DNA of 64,000 nt from Pestalotiopsis fici W106-1 (Eukaryota > Ascomycota > Sordariomycetes > Amphisphaeriales > Sporocadaceae). A program made the translations under genes and the position numbers. This document shows positions 22,687 through 33,935 of the stretch, piece after piece (position 1 is the first letter of the stretch; every line of letters begins with the position of its first letter). The DNA is taken from assembly GCF_000516985.1 (NCBI RefSeq), contig NW_006917098.1:2480001-2544000 (forward strand), in the 5' to 3' direction. The notes under the pieces are model-generated. The model did no database searches, was not told where the DNA came from, and saw only the letters and a list, made by a program, of their open reading frames with translations.

Positions 22687-25328
22687 TCAACCAAAGCGAA
22701 TCCCGCTCTTTGGGTCCCACGGACCAGTTTGTGGAGGTTTGTTGCCAGCGCCAGCGTTGGCTGCTGGCGATCCCGAGAACTTGATACCCATGCTCGGATC
22801 CCACATGGCTTGCATTGGATTAGCTCTTGGCTGTTGTGGTTGAGGCGCGACAGTTTCCGCGGCAGGTGCCCAGCTCTGGATTTGAGCTTCCGCTGGACTG
22901 TGAACGGATTGCCTGACTGGTTGTTGAGGCTGCCGCGGAGGGCTAAAGTAAGCCGATGAGGTGTGTTGCTGAGGACTTTGGTTCTGCGCAGGATTATAGC
23001 TCTGTTGGCTGGCTTGGTCTTGATTCTGGTTTTGGTTCAGGTTGAGGTTATGAAGCGGCGGCATCGCCAGCTCATCCTCTAGCATGCGAGCCTCACGCCT
23101 TCTTTCTGTAACCCAGCTCCTGGCTCCATCGCGGAAATTACCCACGATGCGGCTCAGGTCATTGTAGAATTTGCGTCCGACCTCGACATTGCTGACAAGC
23201 TCCTTGTACTTGTAGTAGGCGTTTTCGAGCTTCTGCAGGGCCTGTTCGCGTTCCCGGTTGCCCTTGTCGCCGACGACTTTCTTCTGACTCTCAAACTCGC
23301 GATTCACACGAATCAGGTCCGAGAGTAGTTTCTCCTGCTCTGTCGCCTCCTTTTGCACCAGTTCCAATTCTGGCTCATAGAGTGAATCTAGCCGTTTCTC
23401 AAAGAATTCCTCGAAATGTGCTGGAACAATAGCGGTGGCAACACTCTGGTTACGCTCGAGTCGTGCTGCCTCGCTCAGAATATCCGTCTTAATGTCATCA
23501 CTCTTGGCTTTTTCTCGGAGTGCTTCAGCTTTGCGGCGGCGACGACTCTCAAGTCGTGTCACATCATTGTAGGAACTTCTTAGCCGGCCAATCGCTGGTC
23601 TCAAGGTTTCGGGAATCTCGGTCCGCCTCGAAGAAGGGACAAAATCCATGATGCCGCGGTCAGGTCCTGCAAGCACAGCAAGCAGAGGCTCTACAGCATA
23701 GAACTTTTCACGCACGACGGCGTCGCTGCTTGCACTGGTCTCGAACCAGGTTCCTGCATCCTTGACCTGATTCCACAGTTTTGCGCCTTGGATAGGCTCG
23801 GCGCGGCTTTCGTGACGACTCCATCGCTCAGTGCCGTGCCGTCGTCGGAGGCGATTGTCTTCCTCTTCTTCGGCTTCCAATAGCTCTTTGCCCTCCTCGA
23901 AGATGCTCAAGTCGCTTGCTCGCAGCTTGTCTATATCCACAAAGCTGCGCTGCAGGCGACTAATCGCATCCGCTTGTCTGATCTCCTCAGCGTGCTGAAC
24001 CAGAGTGCCCGGGAGCCCCAAAGGTTTTTCAAATGCTTGTATTGAGCCGGGAAGATTCAGTTCCGAGAGAATCTCATGAATTCTTTCGTTCAAAGCCTCT
24101 AGCTCTGCAATAATCTTTTGATTCACGAGACGGTCCCGGCGCTCCTCGTAGATGGACACGGCAATGTGTACCGAGTAGGGTACGAGTTTTGTGAAAAGAG
24201 CTGGGCCAAACTCTCCCTTTTCGCTCAAGTGATCTATAGGCGCTGATACCTGTGGGGGTACTCGAGCAATGGCCATATTTGCCCTATCAAGGACCTTGAG
24301 TTCTGATTTGGCCGGTACCATATCTGTATATTTATTAGTATGGAAATGACTTTATGTCTCCGGGATCGAAACGCACTAAGGTAGATCAGGTCGTTGTCCT
24401 TTTCGGCTCTCTTCAGATCTTCTTCCACACGCCTCTTTAGACCATTCAGGTCATTTACGACAACCTTGTTGAGATAGCCGCCTCTGCTCTCTTTCAAGCC
24501 CTCATTCACACAAGCAACTGCATCTTGCAATCTCGCAACTTCTTCTCCGTACTTGCGCTTCTCCAAACAGTCACATGCAGCCCGGTACTGAGCAGCGGCA
24601 GCAAAGTGGTGGTGCTTAGCACTCATGTGGTGGATCCAGCTGCTGCTAATGGCCTCTGAGCGCATAGCAGCCTCCCCAGCCAAATTATAGAGGTCACTGA
24701 CCCGTGCTGCAAGTTTGGCTATGGAGGCATCTTTGTAGCCATCCATCGCGGCCTTTTGCCAGTAGCACTCCTGGCTCTGGGACAACTGGAGCTGGAGCAA
24801 GGACTCTAGGGTGTGCTCGTCCATGTCCTCGGGAGGATCAGTGCGGAGCTCGGGTATAATCTCGTCCTTGACGTGCTTGAGCACTCCGGCAGCTTGGTTG
24901 AAGTAGCTCGCCGCATTCTTCAGACCTTCCGTGTCGGCCCTGTTGCTCGTGACGGCGAGTTGTGAGTATAGAGCGGCGAGGTTGTACAAGACATTGGCAA
25001 GCTCAAACTTGAGGTTGTTGAGGACGATTGGGCGCTCGGTGTTATAGCCCAGCGAAGGATACCAGGTGAAATCGGCGCCTATATCGATGGGGAACTTGCC
25101 GCTTATCCAGACCAGCTGGGCAGCGTAGGCCTGCAGTTTCTTGATGCCGCTGGCGTGGGCCTCGCGCACGTTGACAGCATCGCGGCGCAACGAGTCTATG
25201 ACCTCGAGGTCTTGACGAAACATGTCGGGATGTTGATCATATTTGGTAGAGATGTACTGTCGCACCGCGGTGGACAGCGACAGCTGTGTACCCTTTCGAA
25301 AGGGGATCGAGAGGACGCTGTTTTGCAT
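22687..25328 (-). CDS. palA: pH-signalling protein PalA/RIM20 (BRO1 domain)
   Basis: Two exons, 24377-25328 and 22687-24323, giving 862 residues; the 53-base intron has a CTAAT-type branch site. Residues 1 to about 370 form a BRO1 domain with the PalA-typical opening (VLSIPFRKGTQLSLSTAVRQ) and KYDQHPDMFRQDLEVIDSLRRDAVNV. The middle (about 370-720) is the coiled-coil V domain, which in PalA binds YPXL/I motifs of the transcription factor PacC. The tail is Gln/Pro/Asn-rich and contains two copies of a WDPxxGIxF element (Trp825 and Trp853), the second being the last residues. PalA/Rim20 couples ESCRT-III (Vps32) to proteolytic activation of PacC/Rim101 at alkaline pH. The alternative, Bro1 itself, is less likely because of the N-terminal sequence and the WDP tail. 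Confidence 0.9.
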
Positions 25329-28283
25329 GGCGGGGTATTTTGGTTCGCAGACGTTGGTGGGGGAAGTAGAGAGAGATAGGAAGAGATTAGTTCACGAGAT
25401 GAAGCAAAGACAGTGGTTTCAAGAAGCTAGGATGATGCCATAGTCGTTTGTGGTGGTGAGGTTATTTCTCAGTGACGTCTCGTGGCTACAAAATACTGTA
25501 GCGGTGCTGCTCAGGACAGATGTAATGCTGCGCTCACAAAACTTGTTGCAACAGCACCAATTTCTTGATGTTTTGCAGCTGAGGTACCAAGGTTGCAATG
25601 ACTTCATCCTTCCAAGCGGTTTGGCGCACAATGAGCCAGACTAGCCACGTGTGGCTGACAGCTTGGGCTTCTCTTATTGAGTGGCGGTGCCACTACCAGT
25701 CCCTTGGGCCTTGACCCGCCTGTAAAGGCTCATGAATAGAAGAGCGCTTCTTGGCCCATGTATTATCGCCATGCCACCAGATAGGCAGCTTGATGACGGC
25801 CACGGATTTGATCATGAACCCGGGTTTTTGTTCACCCATGATGATGATTGACCTTATAGCAGTGTTCTTCTCAAAGAAGCAGCCCTTACTCGCGTTTCCC
25901 TCCTCCTTGAGATAAGGAAGTGCTTCTGGCACGTGGCAAGGACGCGAACACAAAGTCAAAGCCCCCCATATACCCTGTTTTCCCAACATATGCAACGCAC
26001 AGAGCGGAGGAAACAAACAGAACCGGGAATTCCATCATTCAAAGCGTTCTTTCCACACGACTGAGCTGCATATGTGAGGATCTCCAGATCAGCGGGCGCT
26101 ACTTGGCTGGCACGAGATCTGACCTACCTACAGTTTTTTTTTTCCCCTCCTCAAATCCCAACAGTGGCCGCGTCGTCCCATTTCCCTGGGATGGATGCTA
26201 TTGACAGGCCAGTTCGAGCCAGCTTAGCAGTGGCTGGATAGGCTGGACAGCGGCAGCTTCGATAGTTCTCCTCGAGTATAGTACCCGACGTATAGTACGT
26301 GCAAGGTAATAAGGGTAGCTGCTAAAATCTGTAGCATAGAGTAGCACTGGTGCTACCAAGGACCCAGTTGTCTGGTTTAGCGCCTATAGTCTGGCGCCAC
26401 CAGCGCACTGACTCGTTCTTCAACTTCCTACCCATCATCCCATCCCCTTTCCCCTTCTTACTGCTCTATCTAATGTAGTATCGACTTCTTCGTTATTAGA
26501 ACAGTACGTAGTCGTCTTGTCGTTATTTCAATCATGGGGAAGGCTAACCGATTTCGAGACGGTGATGAACACTTTCCAAGAGTCTCCCTCCGCTTATCCC
26601 CGTCAACAGTCGGACAGGGTCCGATCCATGAGATTGGTTCGTTATACTACTTGGATTGGGTGCCGGTTGTGCTGGCAGATTGTGTAATGTAGATGCTGTA
26701 GAGTAGAGCAGAACATATAAATGTGTACATAGGTTATTAGGGCGCATACGTACTCGTACGATAGACTGCTGGACGAGAACATGAGTAAAGTTTTGATGGC
26801 CTAGAACTTATCCGACCTGGCCATGGACGCGAGTCGGAGCCACAATCGATATCATGAATCTCGGTTTAATTCAGTCATTTGAAACACGCAAAGATCAATA
26901 TCCCCATGATTATCATTGTCATCTTGATCTGCGGTTTGCAGAAGATGCGTGTTTTGATGTCATGTGTATGCAGTGCTGCCCCGAAAGATGACTTGCATAG
27001 TGGTTGGCACGAACCCTCCGCTCAGACTGAAGTCTTGTTTCAGCGTATACTTGTATTGGAGAAGAGCACCGGTGAGCTTGCAATGTGCCATGATTGGCCT
27101 GGGCAAGCATCGGGTCGGCTCCCGATCGAGCACCTCCGTCGAGTTCTGTTGGGGGTCTTTTTTTTATTATTATTTCCGCTGAGCTACTACATGGAGATCT
27201 CCGTCTTCAAATGAATCGTCTGAATCCTTTCAGGCCGCGCCGCCATCCTGAAGGATCATGTACTTCAGCCTGGCAAGGCAAGCGCTAATTCGTGGAATGT
27301 AGGAGACGGTTCCAGGGGAAAGGCAAATCGACAAAAAGGAATAACAAGTGTTCGCATACGACAGACCTTGCATTTCAGCTTTTGGTCGTTTATTTTAAAA
27401 GGTCCTTATGTATGGTAGTCAGCAGTAGCGGTGGGGATCCCAATGTGTGCTTTTGTTGCGGGTGCAACTAATCACATAGAGCCAAGCGATGCGGAGGAAA
27501 ACTCAATCAAAGTTACCCATCCCTCCGGCACGGGGGGGTTAGTTTCGATAGTAGTGAAAAGCACCATTCCTAATTAATTACTTGGATGAGATTCCAATGT
27601 TTGTCCTGGTCTATCCCATCGAGCTCGTTTCCCTCCCCCCGCCCCTTATACTGTGGTGCAAGCATACATACATGCCTAACCCATAATCATCTTATCATGG
27701 TCATGGCGCTGATCTTACCTCCATCCGTGCTCACGTCAACTGGGCTTCCCAGCCCGCCCAGGGTTGGCGATAACGCAACCGTTGCACGGCGCCAAGCCTG
27801 CATGGCGGGCGGCGCGAGCGACGTCGTGCGCGTTTTGGTTTGTGGGGTGACTACTTTGACCATCCGTCGACGGTGCAGTACAGTACTTCGTTGGGGGCAG
27901 ACTCGACCGGGCTGGTAGTAGGCAGGTAGGTCGGTCGGTTGGTCGATCGGTCAGTGGGTAGATGAACAAGAGACAAGCAGACATACAGACAGCCTGCCTA
28001 CGGCCAAGGTACAGGAATGGCCTCCTGCAGGATGAGGATCCCACCCCACCCACTCTTCCCTTCCCATCCCTTCCCGTCCTTCGTGCTACTGTAACTCCCA
28101 TCCTACAATGCGGCTGAAATAAGAGTGGACGCGCCGGCAGATCCCCCAGATCTCTTTCCCTCGATTCTCGTGGTTTTACGTACAAGTAACGTAACAAGAA
28201 TCCCATCATCCACCATACAGACTGCTCATACTTGGTGACTTTTGCCTGCTGTGCTATACTGTAATGCCCAGGAAGTCTCAATA
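25329..28283. other. Divergent intergenic region between palA and the patatin-like gene
   Basis: About 3 kb without supported coding sequence. Visible sites are two CACGTG E-boxes, one in a near-palindrome AGCCACGTGTGGCT at 25,643-25,656, and another near 25,930. A GGTC/GGTA-rich simple-sequence stretch lies at about 27,912-27,962. No gene, tRNA or mobile element recognised. Confidence 0.45.
25643..25656. promoter_or_regulatory. E-box palindrome upstream of palA
   Basis: AGCCAC and GTGGCT flank a central GT; the core CACGTG (25,646-25,651) is a bHLH binding site. It lies about 315 bases upstream of the palA start. Function is not established. Confidence 0.3.
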
Positions 28284-31200
28284 ATGGCGGCTGTAGCTCC
28301 TCCCGCCATGCAGCCTTGTCAGACCTGTACCACCACCCAGAACAGGACATATACCTGTATCCAGTGCAACAATCTTGCCTTTTGCGATACTTGCTGGCCA
28401 AAATGGGTTCTCCATGTGCCAGGATCGGTGGGCTGGTGAGTATACAATCCACGACATTCGCGGCATTGACTATACGCAGTTCAATATTGGAAAGCTGACC
28501 CTTATATTTCTTGTACCCAGGAATGGCAAGCCGCACGAAAAGGCTGATCCGTTCGTGCTGCATCGTATGCGAGAGATTCTAGATCCCTCTCGCACAGAAA
28601 CCCAGCACGAGGCCGAACTTCGTGAAGATGAGGACACGTCTTGGTTCGGCTTCGGTCGAGATCCCACGGGCCAGCCCATTTTCCATGACTATGGGAGGTT
28701 TGGGGCCATCATGGCAGACTCGGCCAGCGAGGATATCCCCGAGCGCCATCCTCAACTCGCTTCATTTATCGGTGAAACAGGTATGCAAAGCTTTCATTCG
28801 CGGCAGAATGAGCGTGGCCATCTTGTCGCATAGTGACTAACACTTGTCCTCTAGGAGCGGGTAAGAGTACGGTGATCAAACTTTTGATAGATCGTCAAGA
28901 CATGACGACCATGGAGAGATCCAGATTTTATTCTCCAGTGACTTCGTCAACACATGATCACATTCCAACAACTGGAGATGTGCATTTGTACGCAGACCCG
29001 GCGACCATCCACACCAGTCAGCCACTGCTTCTCTGCGACTGCGAGGGCCTTAATGGTGGAGAGATGCTGCCCAAGCAGTTGAAGCACCGCGCAGAAGACC
29101 TTGCCAGTGGCTACAAGACGAGCCAATCTCGGCGGATCAACTGGGCAAAGACGCCAAACACCAAAAAGAGAGAATTTGCTGTCGCGCAGCTCTATCCGCG
29201 CATTCTGTACACCTTCTCTGATGTCGTGGTCTTCGTGCTCAGGAGTCCTCGCTCATTTGAGTCGACAGTACTACCAAAGCTGTTGAAATGGGGCGCTGCA
29301 TCGATTGACAAGTCACTCAACCAACCCGTGCTTCCACACGCGGTGATTGTGCTCAACGCCACCGAGCCAGGTATCGACGAGAAGGAGTGGGATCCAACTG
29401 TGGCCACCCAGATGCTCATGAACGACATTGCTGGGGCAGTCACGCGCGAGCCGATTGTGCAGGACTATGCTATGCAGTGGCGTAAGCGAGGCAAAGTCGT
29501 GACCAGCACCAAGGAACTGCTAGAGTGCTACTATGCCTCCGTCACTGTCATCAGAATTCCTTACAAGGGCCAGTACATGCTGATGAACGAGCAGGCGGGC
29601 AAGCTGGCAGAGGTCATCCAAGATCGGGCTCAGCTATCTCACCTGCGCAAGAGGCGAGTGCGCATGCTGGCAACGCCCGAGAAGCTCCAATTCTACCTCC
29701 ATGCAGCCTTTGACCACTTCACCAACGACCTCGACACGCCCTTTGACTTTATCAAGGAGACTCTCCGCCACAGTCCCGTGGCAAGGAACTTTGAGGGCAA
29801 CATCCTGAATTTGGCCCTCGCCATTCGCGACCGGACGAGCAACGGCAAGATCAAGAACAATGCAAAGCAGATCTTCCGGGCCATGGTGCCCATTATCGCA
29901 TCCTGCGTCATGTTTGACACCGTCCGGCAAAACATGCTGGGTACTGCCTCGCGCATGCTAGATGACAGATATGCGCAGCCATGCACCGCGGCTCTGGAGA
30001 CATTTGTCGACATGCATTGGCCGTGTACCTATACAAACCCAAACTACCCCGGTGAAATGGGACGCTGCTGCAATGTACGGTCAGGTCACAACCCAAAGGG
30101 TCACCAAAACCTTCAGGGCAAGATCATCGGCAACGGTGACTACCAGTCTGATATTGATCCCGCCGAGTTCGCACCATCTTGGAATCATGCCATCCGGCAG
30201 AGTCTTATTCAGCTGCAGTCGTCCGCCTTTAGGCTGAGCCAAGAGTTTCCCGACATGCCTGAACTACAAGTTGCTGCCCTCCTCCACCGCGAACGGCTCA
30301 ACGAGCAATACTCTAACATACTCGGAGCTGCTACAGATTTTATCAGCTATTCGGCATGTCTTTGCTGTCTTCGAGAGCTTCCCGAGTGCGCATTACCCTG
30401 TGGCCACGTGCTGTGTTTGCCATGTGTCCAGATTTATGGTACCAAGACATCCAGGACTACGATTGAGATCAGTCGGTGCCCGCTACACGTCAAGGATGTC
30501 CTTTGCAGCCCGCCCTGGGTGATCAACACCAAGCCTGCTCATGCTGGCACCCGTACGCTGGTTCTCGATGGTGGCGGTATCCGGGGCATCGTACAATTGA
30601 CCGTGCTCCGCGAGATGGAAAGAATACTTGGCCCCGATCTGCCCCTCCAGCTCTTCTTTGACCTTATTGTTGGTTCCAACACGGGCGGCATCATAGCCAT
30701 TGGTCTAGGTGTCAAGAAGTGGACGGTACAAGCTACCATGGATAAGTTCAAGGACATGTGCCTCGAGGCTTTCACACCCAGAGAAATGCAAAGCGTCCCA
30801 ATTGTTGGCCTAATTTCAAACTTGTACCACGGCAGTCTTTACAAGACACAGCCATTGGCCAAGACTCTCAAGAGATATCTCTCTGATCAGCCCTTCTTTG
30901 GTGTCAGTACAAGGTCCCGCCAAAATGTATCCCTGAAGGTGGCAGTGACAGCTACCACGTCCATGGAGCACCAGCCTATAATTTTCGCCAACTACAACCG
31001 CGCAGATCCAAGCAATAGGAAGCTTCCATATGAGTTTGCCCGCGCAGATATGCCAACCAAAGAGATCAAGATCTGGGAAGCTGCAAGGGCGACGACGTCG
31101 GTTCAACCGTATTTCAAGGCATTCCACAAGGACGAGACAAACACCGAATACATCGACGGCGGTCCTCGCCATGCGTGTCCCGTTTGGATCAGTCACCATG

Positions 31201-32939
31201 AGAGCAAGGCAATCTGGGAAAGCGAAGCAAAGCCAGACCTGGTCCTCTCAATAGGAACCGGCCGAAACGTTGGTGACAACCGGTCCGCTTCCAGCATAGG
31301 CCGCTCATCCCAGTCCGTCACGGCTACCTCGACCTCCATGATGCCGGGCGGTAACGCAGTACTGAGACAGGGACGGGGCGGAGCTGGTAACTACAAGGTT
31401 CGTGGTGCTGCCAGCAACTCGGCAATGAATGCGGCGAAGAATGGCAATGCTGGCTACTTTCACCGCGATCCGAGAACACCCATGCTTATTTCTCTCAACA
31501 ACCCAAGCGCCGGTGCAGAGAAATCCAACGATCACAAGCAGGGAGATACGATATGGAACAAGTATATTTCTCTTCACGTGGTGAATGAAGAGGACCGCTC
31601 ACGATATATGCGTCTCAACCCCGAGTTATTTGCCGAGATGCCCAAATTCGCCGACGTATCAAAGATTGAAGACCTTGAGCGACAAACAGAGGAGGCCATC
31701 CGAAGGAATCCCGCTGTCGTTATGGAGGCTGTCCATAGATTAATAGCCAGCACGTTCTTTTTCGAGAGAGACGCCGGCTCGGCCAAGCAGACCAAGGAGG
31801 GCTACACTTGCACCGGTACGACGAAATCGATGTTTCTGGGCGCGACCTTCCCCCGACAGTCATGTCATTTAGTTTATCATGTGCTAACTTGCCAGTAGGG
31901 TCCATTTACTGCAGATTCCGTCAGGCCTCCCCTGAGCTCAAGGCTCTCGGCTGGCTGCTCGTATCGGCGTCATGCCTTGAGGGTGATTTCGAGCCATACT
32001 TTTTGCTAGAGGAGGACAAAACGAGGCTGCCGGTGCGGCAAATCGTGCTGACACAGACAGCTCTTCAGGTAAGCAGGTTTATGGAGCCCTCCCACGGCTC
32101 ATGCTTAGTTGAAGTCATTTACTGACATGTTTGTGCTTGAAGGATATGCACTTTCACGGAGTTTTTGAACTCGAGCCAATCACCATCAATGTCCTGGATG
32201 AGACGTCCGAGATTTCTCTGTCTCTCGCAATGCACACGTCACCCTACCCATCTGGCAGCACTCTGCTGCCCATCAGCGGCTTCCCGCGGCGTATCATGGC
32301 CGACGCGGCTGGCGATGTGGCCACGCCAATGGTGCCTGGAAGAAACGCTCTAGGTATGCACAGAGCTCCTAGCAAGTCTAGTCTTAGAAGTGTAGTAGCT
32401 CCCATCACGCCCACGTCGCCGCCACCTCCATATCTCCAGGAGCATGCAGCGTCGAGGACAGGGCATCATAACCCCAAACATTCCCCTATTGCAACCCAAC
32501 ACGAGGAAGAAGAAGAGCACGTCGTCGAAGGGGCGGAGAGGAAGGGTGCGTTTACCAATTATTCCGGGAAAATCATTCCCACATATGAGCGCAAGGAACG
32601 ATTCGTCCTCGGGCAGCCTCCGCGAAGAGTCAGAAACTGATCTCATGTGCCTCTGGGCACACAATAGGTATCCCACCCGCGGCGAGCGTTATTGAAAGAC
32701 AGTACACTGGCAGCTCTTCATACTCGGCACAACCTACAGTTTCTTCGCCGCAGTCGATGGCAGCCAGTCTGGTCAGCTCGACGACCAGCCTGGATGTGCC
32801 GCCGCTCAGCCACATGAGCCTGAGGGAGTTTATTGAAGAGGAGCGGGCCGAGCTGGAGGGGTCGTCACCGCCGGCCGAGCTCGAGGGCCCCCAGGTCGAT
32901 TCATTCACGACTCGAAAAGTAATCAGCATGAGGATGTAG
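28284..32939 (+). CDS. Zinc finger / GBP-like GTPase / RING-like / patatin multidomain protein
   Basis: Six exons (28284-28435, 28521-28780, 28855-31815, 31899-32068, 32143-32545, 32668-32939) give 1,405 residues. Order: a B-box-like zinc finger (Cys12, 15, 25, 28, 34, 37, His44); a P-loop NTPase with Walker A GETGAGKS (135-142) and a DCEGL motif (199-203) resembling the DTEGL G3 motif of guanylate-binding proteins; a helical middle; a RING-like cluster (Cys639 to Cys661, with CGHVLC and a later CPLH); and a patatin domain with oxyanion-hole DGGGIRG (709-715) and DGG aspartate 905. The nucleophile elbow reads GSNTGG, so residue 746 is Asn where active patatins have Ser. A disordered Ser/Pro-rich tail follows. 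The last exon is deduced: donor GTGCGT at 32,546, CTGAT branch site and TAG acceptor at 32,667 keep frame; without splicing, the frame ends at 32,640. Similar multidomain patatins are widespread in filamentous fungi and uncharacterised. Catalytic loss is inferred from one residue. Confidence 0.8.
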
Positions 32940-33625
32940 ATGGGACATGGGGATGCCCAGAAGACATGACACGACGCGTACCGGAAAATGACATGAGAGT
33001 TTGGGAGCGTTGCAATTGGTTTTGTGGATGGGGAGAGCTTGTAAAAGGAAATCAAGGATTGAGTGTTTTACCTATTAGCTGTACAGATGATACCTCCTGT
33101 CGTTATAGAATCATGGTTTCTATTTCCCGAATACTCTTCTTGTATCTTCTTTCTATAGTATGTTTTATTAGGCAATGATTGACACGAAAGTGAATACTAT
33201 GCCAGAAGGCAATAAGCATGGCAAGAATATGGCGTGATAACCCATATTTTTCTGACGTAGGCTTGTCCAGTGGACCATCAGGGTGCTGCTCAATATTGAG
33301 TCTGATTGGCCATGACCATGCGACCCGACTCACGGGCTCTTGCTGAGACTCCAATTCTATAGTCAAATGGCACACTATAGTATCGTTGTCTTATTTATAT
33401 AAGATTGAGGCCCTCGACTTGTCAAGATATTCCTCGTCCCTCCAACAACAGTTCTTGGGATGTCAACATTTCCAAAACCCCTCAAAAGCCAACAAAGTTC
33501 AGGCTGGGCGCAGATCCTTTTGGGGTTATCGGCTTCTTGGCGGGAAAAAAAGAGCACCGTATGCGTACTGTGACTCAGCTTTGGGGGGGAAATGCCGCGC
33601 CCACCACAGTGGCCGAGACGTGACC

Positions 33626-33632
33626 GACGTCA
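33626..33632 (+). promoter_or_regulatory. CRE-like GACGTCA site upstream of carbonic anhydrase
   Basis: GACGTCA is seven of eight bases of the ATF/CREB site TGACGTCA, 310 bases upstream of the start codon and followed by a GC-alternating run. In yeasts the ATF/CREB-type bZIP Cst6/Rca1 controls the carbonic anhydrase gene NCE103; extension to this gene is inference. Confidence 0.3.
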
Positions 33633-33785
33633 GCGCGCGCGCGATAAAGACCAGAAAAATTGCTTGTCATTCAATAATAATCCACTTCCGGGTCATCCAA
33701 CAAATTCGGGCCTCTAGCAAAGCGGGAAAAAGAAGGATAAGGAAAGACAACAACAAATCTTGAAAGGAAGGCATAAACCCCGGGA

Positions 33786-33822
33786 CCAATAAGAAGCCAG
33801 ATTGCCCCTCCTTTCTATAAAT
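33786..33822 (+). promoter_or_regulatory. CCAAT box and TATA box of the carbonic anhydrase gene
   Basis: CCAAT at 33,786-33,790 and TATAAAT at 33,816-33,822 are spaced as in a classical core promoter, with the TATA box 120 bases upstream of the first ATG. Confidence 0.5.
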
Positions 33823-33935
33823 CACGGGCATCAATTGTGTTGTTCTATTTTCTTGGGGGGAAGATCCTGCCTCTGTTTGTGTGTGAAATTGATAGATAGC
33901 TCTTTTGGAAGCCCCTTCCCTTTTACATTACACAG

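Larger units (their letters stand above)
32940..33935. other. Intergenic region with the carbonic anhydrase promoter
   Basis: Contains the 3' UTR of the patatin-like gene and the promoter of the downstream carbonic anhydrase (CRE-like, CCAAT and TATA elements at 33,626-33,822). No coding sequence supported. Confidence 0.5.

Noticed and set aside
25643..25955. E-boxes and a single PacC-like CTTGGC (25,750) upstream of palA as pH-control elements
   Set aside because: Six-base motifs of this degeneracy are expected by chance in 3 kb; not enough to claim regulation, although the E-box palindrome is listed as a low-confidence site.
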